A DNA stretch of 53,972 nucleotides, from NCBI GenBank assembly GCA_016295355.1, contig JAEDLK010000008.1, positions 1 through 53,972 of the forward strand, given 5' to 3'. The position numbers and the translations under genes are program-made. This document shows, one piece after another, positions 50,019-53,972 of the stretch. Under the pieces are notes generated by a model. That model did no database searches and was not told the DNA's origin. It saw only the letters and a list, made by a program, of their open reading frames with translations. The stretch is from Clostridiaceae bacterium (GTDB taxonomy: Bacteria; Bacillota; Clostridia; Oscillospirales; Acutalibacteraceae). The stretch's first letter is position 1. Each line of letters starts with the position of its first letter.

Positions 50019-51083
50019 ATGTCGGTTATGAAAGATAGAATAACGGTCGGGATCATTACGGCTTTGTGCGCCGTTACGGTGGTGGCTACAGCTCTGATTT
50101 CGATTCGCAGTACACTTTCTCCTGTGCCGGTGGACAGTAACTTATCTTCGGTCAGCGAGGTTGTCAAGGAAGAATCATCGCAACCGACCGAATCGGTTTC
50201 TCAAATGCCGACTTCATCTGTTTCCTCTACCGCTTCCTCACGCCCTTTGGCAAATAAGCCGGCGGCAGTTGATCTAAAGACAGCCAACGGACGCACATTG
50301 GTATGGTCGGATGAATTTGACGGTTCGTTGCTGGATATGAATAAGTGGTACTTCAACCGAACCATGAACGGTAAAGACCGTTTGTATCGAAACGATAAGG
50401 ATCATGTATGGGTCAGCGACGGATTGCTGCATATGAAGGCCACCTGGCAGGATGATCCCCATTACCCCTATGTTTTGCCGGAGGGATTGACCACTATAAA
50501 AACCATGAATTACCGGTACGGCTATTTGGAAATGCGCGCGAGGGTTCCTTTTAAGCACGGGGCTTGGCCGTCCTTCTGGTTTCAAACCGCAACGCCCTTT
50601 GCCAAGGCCGACTATATGGCGGAAATTGATGCGTTTGAGGTATTTTCCAGTAAGAATAAATTAACCGCCACTTTGCACAAGTGGGGGCAAGGCGATCACA
50701 CCAGTCAAAAAAAGGATTGGGAGTATTGTTTCGAGAATGCGTCCAATTTGAACCAAGAGTTCCATATCTACGGTTTTGAGTGGAATGAACAAGAGATGGC
50801 TTTTTATGTAGATGGCAAGCAATACGGTCGGTATGACATCATCGAGGCCGCTGATTTTGACACAACCAAGCTGCCGGGGATGCAGGGCTTCCATGATCCG
50901 GCCTATGTCATTTTTAATAATGAGCTGTTTACACCCAAGGGCGGATGGATAGTAGAGGGCTGGAATGCCGAACAGTCCGATTTCCCGATTGATTACGAAA
51001 TCGACTGGGTAAGACTGTATCAAAATCCGGCTATTGAGCGACTGTACTTAACAGAGGAGATCAAGGCCGCTGAAAAGAATTAA
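50019..51083 (+). CDS. Membrane-anchored GH16 glycoside hydrolase
   Basis: 354 residues: a short basic start, one transmembrane helix (RITVGIITALCAVTVVATAL), a Ser/Thr/Pro/Val-rich extracellular linker (about 35-90), and a GH16 domain. Domain motifs: LVWSDEFDGSLLDMNKW, YRYGYLEMRARVPF, the catalytic EIDAFE and YEIDWVRLYQN at the end. All three acidic active-site residues are present. The ATG at 50019 has AGGAGGT at eight-base spacing. It is a paralogue of the GH16 domain at 6.7-7.5 kb, but here a functional signal anchor is attached. It is likely to cleave beta-1,3/1,4-glucans or related polysaccharides; the specific substrate cannot be told. Confidence 0.9.
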   Translation: MSVMKDRITVGIITALCAVTVVATALISIRSTLSPVPVDSNLSSVSEVVKEESSQPTESVSQMPTSSVSSTASSRPLANKPAAVDLKTANGRTLVWSDEFDGSLLDMNKWYFNRTMNGKDRLYRNDKDHVWVSDGLLHMKATWQDDPHYPYVLPEGLTTIKTMNYRYGYLEMRARVPFKHGAWPSFWFQTATPFAKADYMAEIDAFEVFSSKNKLTATLHKWGQGDHTSQKKDWEYCFENASNLNQEFHIYGFEWNEQEMAFYVDGKQYGRYDIIEAADFDTTKLPGMQGFHDPAYVIFNNELFTPKGGWIVEGWNAEQSDFPIDYEIDWVRLYQNPAIERLYLTEEIKAAEKN

Positions 51084-51091
51084 ATCATAAT

Positions 51092-51153
51092 ATAATCCCT
51101 TTAGAGCTCAACTTGTTTTTTCAAGTGTCCACTCTAATGGGATTATGTTTTTT
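51092..51153 (+). terminator. Probable terminator with long stem
   Basis: ATAATCCCTTTAGAG pairs with CTCTAATGGGATTAT (one mismatch) with an inner hairpin (AACTTG/CAAGT) and a T6 tract at the end. Confidence 0.7.
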
Positions 51154-51457
51154 AGTCCCTTTTGGTTTGGATGAATTGCACGCTATTACGGTATGATTAG
51201 GCAGTCGGTAGGATTGCTGTAGTTGCCGATTATGTGATGGCCACACCTTTTATTCCGGGAAAACATATAAAATGCGCTGTGTTTTCAAAATGATTTGACG
51301 CACTGATGAATGTGAAAGGCCATGTCGGTTTGTTAACCACAAAGGCGGATACACCATGACATCCTTTTCCATTAGAAAAAGAATCACGATCAACGCTTAT
51401 ACAAGGCACATGGAAAAGAAGTTTGAATGAAAAGGACAGGCAGACCCGGGAAAAGCG
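51154..51457. other. Intergenic region, no gene seen
   Basis: About 300 bp between two terminators. Frames on either strand lack ribosome sites and family resemblance. Nothing was recognised. Confidence 0.5.
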
Positions 51458-51495
51458 AAAAACGCAAAATTCAGTCATGAATTTTGCGTTTTTTT
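51458..51495. terminator. Bidirectional intrinsic terminator of the AbrB gene
   Basis: 15-bp perfect stem AAAACGCAAAATTCA/TGAATTTTGCGTTTT with loop GTCA, A-tract and T-tract on both sides. It lies directly after the minus-strand AbrB stop. Confidence 0.9.
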
Positions 51496-51497
51496 GA

Positions 51498-51773
51498 TTA
51501 ATCATCACTGTCGACGGCGGTATCTTTCAGTGTGTGCAATTTTTCAATGCAGGTTTTGCACACCAATTGATTGGAATAGCTGACCAGTGCATCCATGGAA
51601 TTGCAGAAAATGCAACAAGGGTGATACTTTTTTAGAATCAGTTCGTTGTCGTCGTTTAGATACAAACCCAACTTATCAAGGCCATCCTCGATGTTCAACA
51701 GTCGTCTTAACTCCTTGGGTAGTACAACACGGCCCAATTGGTCTACCGGCTTTACAATTCCTGTAAAACGCAT
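51498..51773 (-). CDS. AbrB/SpoVT-type regulator with C-terminal zinc knuckle
   Basis: 91 residues. The N-terminal swapped-hairpin DNA-binding domain reads GIVKPVDQLGRVVLPKELRR then LLNIEDG. The C-terminal half has CCIFCNS and LVCKTC, a four-cysteine (CxxC...CxxC) probable zinc site. AbrB-type proteins control transition-state genes. The start at 51773 has AAAGGAGA; the longer frame to 51905 crosses the promoter and is rejected. It is monocistronic, with its own promoter and terminator. Confidence 0.92.
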   Translation of the reverse strand: MRFTGIVKPVDQLGRVVLPKELRRLLNIEDGLDKLGLYLNDDNELILKKYHPCCIFCNSMDALVSYSNQLVCKTCIEKLHTLKDTAVDSDD

Positions 51774-51816
51774 TGTTTGCTCGTCTCCTTTCCCACAACA
51801 GTAGCTCTTTTTGTTT

Positions 51817-51845
51817 ATTATAGCAGAAGCCGTGCAATTCGTCAA
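51817..51845 (-). promoter_or_regulatory. Promoter of the AbrB-type gene
   Basis: Minus strand: TTGACG (51845-51840), 17-bp spacer, TATAAT (51822-51817). Five of six and six of six matches to consensus. Confidence 0.9.
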
Positions 51846-52028
51846 CTCGAAACCCGTCGATTGTATTTTTAATGAAAATAACGACGGTATCTGACGAGAT
51901 GACAAGACATCGCAGGTCTGTATTTGCCTTGCTCCAATGGCAAAAATCCGTCATTGCCGCCCGCACCGAAGAAAACATAGGGTGAAAAACAGGATACTAC
52001 TTGACAAATAACACCATGCATCGTACGA

Positions 52029-52367
52029 GTGGAGGGGGTAAGCGAGCAACTAAGTGATCGTGTGGAGGATGGCCTTAGTGAAGACGAGGCAGTTGCTTCT
52101 TTAGGCGATGTGGAGATCTTGGCACAGCAAATTCTAAACGAGGCTGGTGAATCTCATCGAAAAACGGGGGTTTTCAACCGTTGCCTATTGATTTTAGGCA
52201 GTCCTGCCTGGGGCCCGCTGATGATGGTTTTGTTTTGCGTGGCTGTTGCCTTGTATGTCGTCCTTTGGGCTGTGTGGGTCGCTTTAGCAGCTGCTGTTGT
52301 CGGCAATGGTGCGTCTGTCAAATGGTTATGGTGTTTGCCGGATGATTACAAAGGCATCTTGTCCTGA
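52029..52367 (+). pseudogene. Truncated DUF1700 (HAAS-domain) membrane protein fragment
   Basis: The frame contains RVEDGLSEDEAVASLGDVEI, the end of the HAAS helix-rich domain of DUF1700 proteins, and then SPAWGPLMMVLFCVAVALYV, their first membrane segment. The usual first 40 residues, the start with ribosome site, and the later transmembrane part are missing, as is the PadR-type regulator that normally precedes such genes. The 3' end overlaps the convergent glycosyltransferase gene by 22 bp. It is probably a relic left by a deletion. Confidence 0.75.
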
Positions 52368-53809
52368 TCGCTTGCATGGGGAGCGGGCGGTTGCATATCC
52401 GTAATGGTCCGGTCTACGGTGTGCGGAATGGGTTTCCATTCAACCTTGCTAAACAAAGCAATCCACATGGCCAAATCCCCGATGAAATCAAACAGCGGAA
52501 AGGTGAGCAAATACCAAAGCCGTTTGGCAATGGGCAGCGGCGGAATATGACGGCGTTCGGTTATCATGATATACACACCGGTGAACAGACTGCCGAAATA
52601 ATCCGAAACCAATCCGCAAAGCAAAAAGGCGGTTAGCAACAACCAGGCCGACAAAGCGGTATTGGGTGTGATGCGACAGGACAGCAAATCAAGGAAAATT
52701 TGCAAAAAGGACGGGCACAGTCCGGCAACAAAAGCGCCGCCCACCGTAAAGATCATGACACTGCGTAAACCATACAAAATCAGCTTGAGGGTGATTTTGA
52801 CAATGGCATGGGGCATCGTAACGGTCAGCATATCATAGCTCATGAGCCGAAAGGCCAGTGCATCGGCCGGTTTGGCCTTTTGCGTGGTGGCTTTGGTGCT
52901 GTTTTCACGCATACCGCTGATGGTGGGAACATGATTGACAAAAATCTTCAAAAAGAGCTTGCCGCCTGACTCGGCGAAGGCCTGCAAATGTCCTTTGGCC
53001 CAACGGATTCTTTGACGCAGGGCGATACGCAGGTTTGTCGGCTGTTCATCATAAAACTCGGCGGCATCGTTGTAGCTGATGCGATAGTTGCCGACCACCG
53101 CATCGGCGCAGAAAGCGCGATCTTCGGTTAAGGAGGTATAATGCCAACCGTTCTCTACAATTTCATTTGAAAAGAGAAAGCCGGTCCCCTGAATGCGGGT
53201 GGCCAATCGCATAGTTGAACGGGCACGGTGTTCGGTACGGATGGTGCGCATCCAGTGCAGTCCATAGGAGGCGGCAATCCAGTTGTCGCAGAAATTTTTG
53301 GTGTTGCGGTAAGAGGTGACAATCTTTTCGCCGGCATCAAAGGCCTCGTTCATACGGGACAGATAGTCTTGCTTTAATAAATTGTCGGCATCAAAGATCA
53401 GATAGGCCTCAAATGCCTTAATGCCGTAATCCCTGTCGATCTGTTCCAGCAAAAACTGTAGGGCATAGCCTTTGGTACAGTGTTCGCTGTCAAACCGTTC
53501 ATAGCAGACAGCTCCGTTTTCTATGGCAACGGTTGCCGTTTTGTCTTGGCAATTATCGGCCACCACAAACACGGTCACAAGACTGGAGGGATAATCCTGC
53601 TTTTTGATGCTGTCCAGCAGATGTCCGATGACGGTTTCTTCATTGCGGGCGGCAATGAGAACGGCATAGCGGTGACGGTTCTTGGTTTCCTTGAAACGGC
53701 GGGTGGTCAACAATCCGACGACAACCAAAACAGCTCGGTAAGCAAACAACGACCCGTAGACAGTTATTACCGTGGCCATAACAGCGGCGGCGAGTGTTAA
53801 TCCGTTCAT
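52346..53809 (-). CDS. GT2-family membrane glycosyltransferase
   Basis: 487 residues. One N-terminal transmembrane helix (about 3-30), then a GT-A domain: VLIAARNEETVIGHLLDSIK, the metal-binding YLIFDADN, and the acceptor and base motifs TEDRAF and QRIRWAKGHL (the QxxRW motif of processive enzymes). Three to four transmembrane helices follow in the C-terminal half. This layout fits polysaccharide synthases (cellulose/hyaluronan/poly-GlcNAc type) that polymerise at the cytoplasmic membrane; product unknown. ATG 53809 has AAAGGA at nine-base spacing; ATG 53830 directly abuts its ribosome site and is less likely. The upstream region ends in the terminal repeat. Confidence 0.85.
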   Translation of the reverse strand: MNGLTLAAAVMATVITVYGSLFAYRAVLVVVGLLTTRRFKETKNRHRYAVLIAARNEETVIGHLLDSIKKQDYPSSLVTVFVVADNCQDKTATVAIENGAVCYERFDSEHCTKGYALQFLLEQIDRDYGIKAFEAYLIFDADNLLKQDYLSRMNEAFDAGEKIVTSYRNTKNFCDNWIAASYGLHWMRTIRTEHRARSTMRLATRIQGTGFLFSNEIVENGWHYTSLTEDRAFCADAVVGNYRISYNDAAEFYDEQPTNLRIALRQRIRWAKGHLQAFAESGGKLFLKIFVNHVPTISGMRENSTKATTQKAKPADALAFRLMSYDMLTVTMPHAIVKITLKLILYGLRSVMIFTVGGAFVAGLCPSFLQIFLDLLSCRITPNTALSAWLLLTAFLLCGLVSDYFGSLFTGVYIMITERRHIPPLPIAKRLWYLLTFPLFDFIGDLAMWIALFSKVEWKPIPHTVDRTITDMQPPAPHASDQDKMPL

Positions 53810-53916
53810 GTTGTCATTTCCTTTGCTCATTCCTTACGGGCTTTGCCCACACTTGTATGCCTTATTATGCCACAAAGCACCCGAAAAAGCAACCGTTCCT
53901 TGTCGTCTGCCCTCGA

Positions 53917-53972
53917 CTATAATGACTATAGAATATCGAAACGCTGGAAAGCGTTTCGATAAGCCGATTTTA
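53917..53972 (-). repeat. Hairpin-rich repeat, right copy (inverted, cut by the window end)
   Basis: The reverse complement equals positions 31-86 except for two loop bases. The hairpin ATCGAAACGCT/AGCGTTTCGAT and the CTATA/TATAG pair are complete; the first hairpin of the left copy is cut off by the end of the sequence. Relative to the gene that follows it (GT2 on the minus strand), it has the same orientation as the left copy has to its gene. Confidence 0.85.

Noticed and set aside
1..53972. Closed circular replicon suggested by similar ends
   Set aside because: The end repeats are inverted, not direct, so they cannot be a circular overlap.

Overview
The window looks like chromosomal DNA of a low-to-mid-GC Gram-positive anaerobe of the Clostridia, most like gut Oscillospiraceae/Ruminococcaceae relatives. 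The signs are strong AGGAGG-type ribosome sites, sigma-A promoters with 17-bp spacers, hprK, whiA, a MltG/U32 pair, an AbrB-type regulator, ThyX instead of ThyA, and many carbohydrate-active genes. This placement rests on gene content, not on a phylogeny. The two ends of the window carry the same 56-bp hairpin-rich repeat in inverted orientation (31-86 and 53917-53972). The sequence may therefore be a whole contig that broke at a dispersed repeat.

Layout. 0.1-2.3 kb: small membrane protein, alanine racemase, MscL channel. 2.6-7.5 kb: a consensus promoter drives a very large secreted CE2-type esterase, followed in the -1 frame by a GH16 domain that has no start codon of its own; the junction is A9 followed by CTGA. 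7.6-9.3 kb (minus): YchF GTPase and a lipoprotein. 9.5-18.9 kb: hprK, ROK glucokinase, murB, rapZ, whiA, dnaE, an HprK-like/S26-peptidase fusion and a 27-residue ORF. 19-20.1 kb (minus): PRPP synthetase. 20.3-26.4 kb: thyX, tmk, a DJ-1 protein, mltG, a U32 tRNA-hydroxylation protein and a division-type transpeptidase. 26.5-30.5 kb (minus): M20 peptidase and the conserved rpmH-rnpA-yidD-yidC-jag cluster, without dnaA next to it. 30.9-32.9 kb (minus): polysaccharide deacetylase and a secreted DUF4886 protein.

33-41 kb is a sugar-use region. It holds a CBM9-like protein whose promoter overlaps the promoter of the divergent DUF4886 gene, an AraC regulator that appears to start at ACG, and then a co-directional set: PIG-L deacetylase, PfkB kinase, a divergent NagB-like protein and two GH20 hexosaminidase-like enzymes. 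None of these has a signal peptide. Together they suggest a cytoplasmic route in which N-acetylhexosamine is released, deacetylated, phosphorylated and deaminated. A canonical nagB lies 5 kb away in a minus-strand operon (maf, nagB, two-subunit ABC exporter, trmO).

46.5-54 kb: a 2-hydroxyacid dehydrogenase, two small proteins, wreckage of an IS200-type and an IS3-family element, a membrane-anchored GH16 enzyme, an AbrB regulator with a zinc-knuckle tail, a truncated DUF1700 fragment and a GT2 glycosyltransferase. No rRNA, tRNA or CRISPR array was recognised. Intrinsic terminators separate most of the convergent gene pairs.
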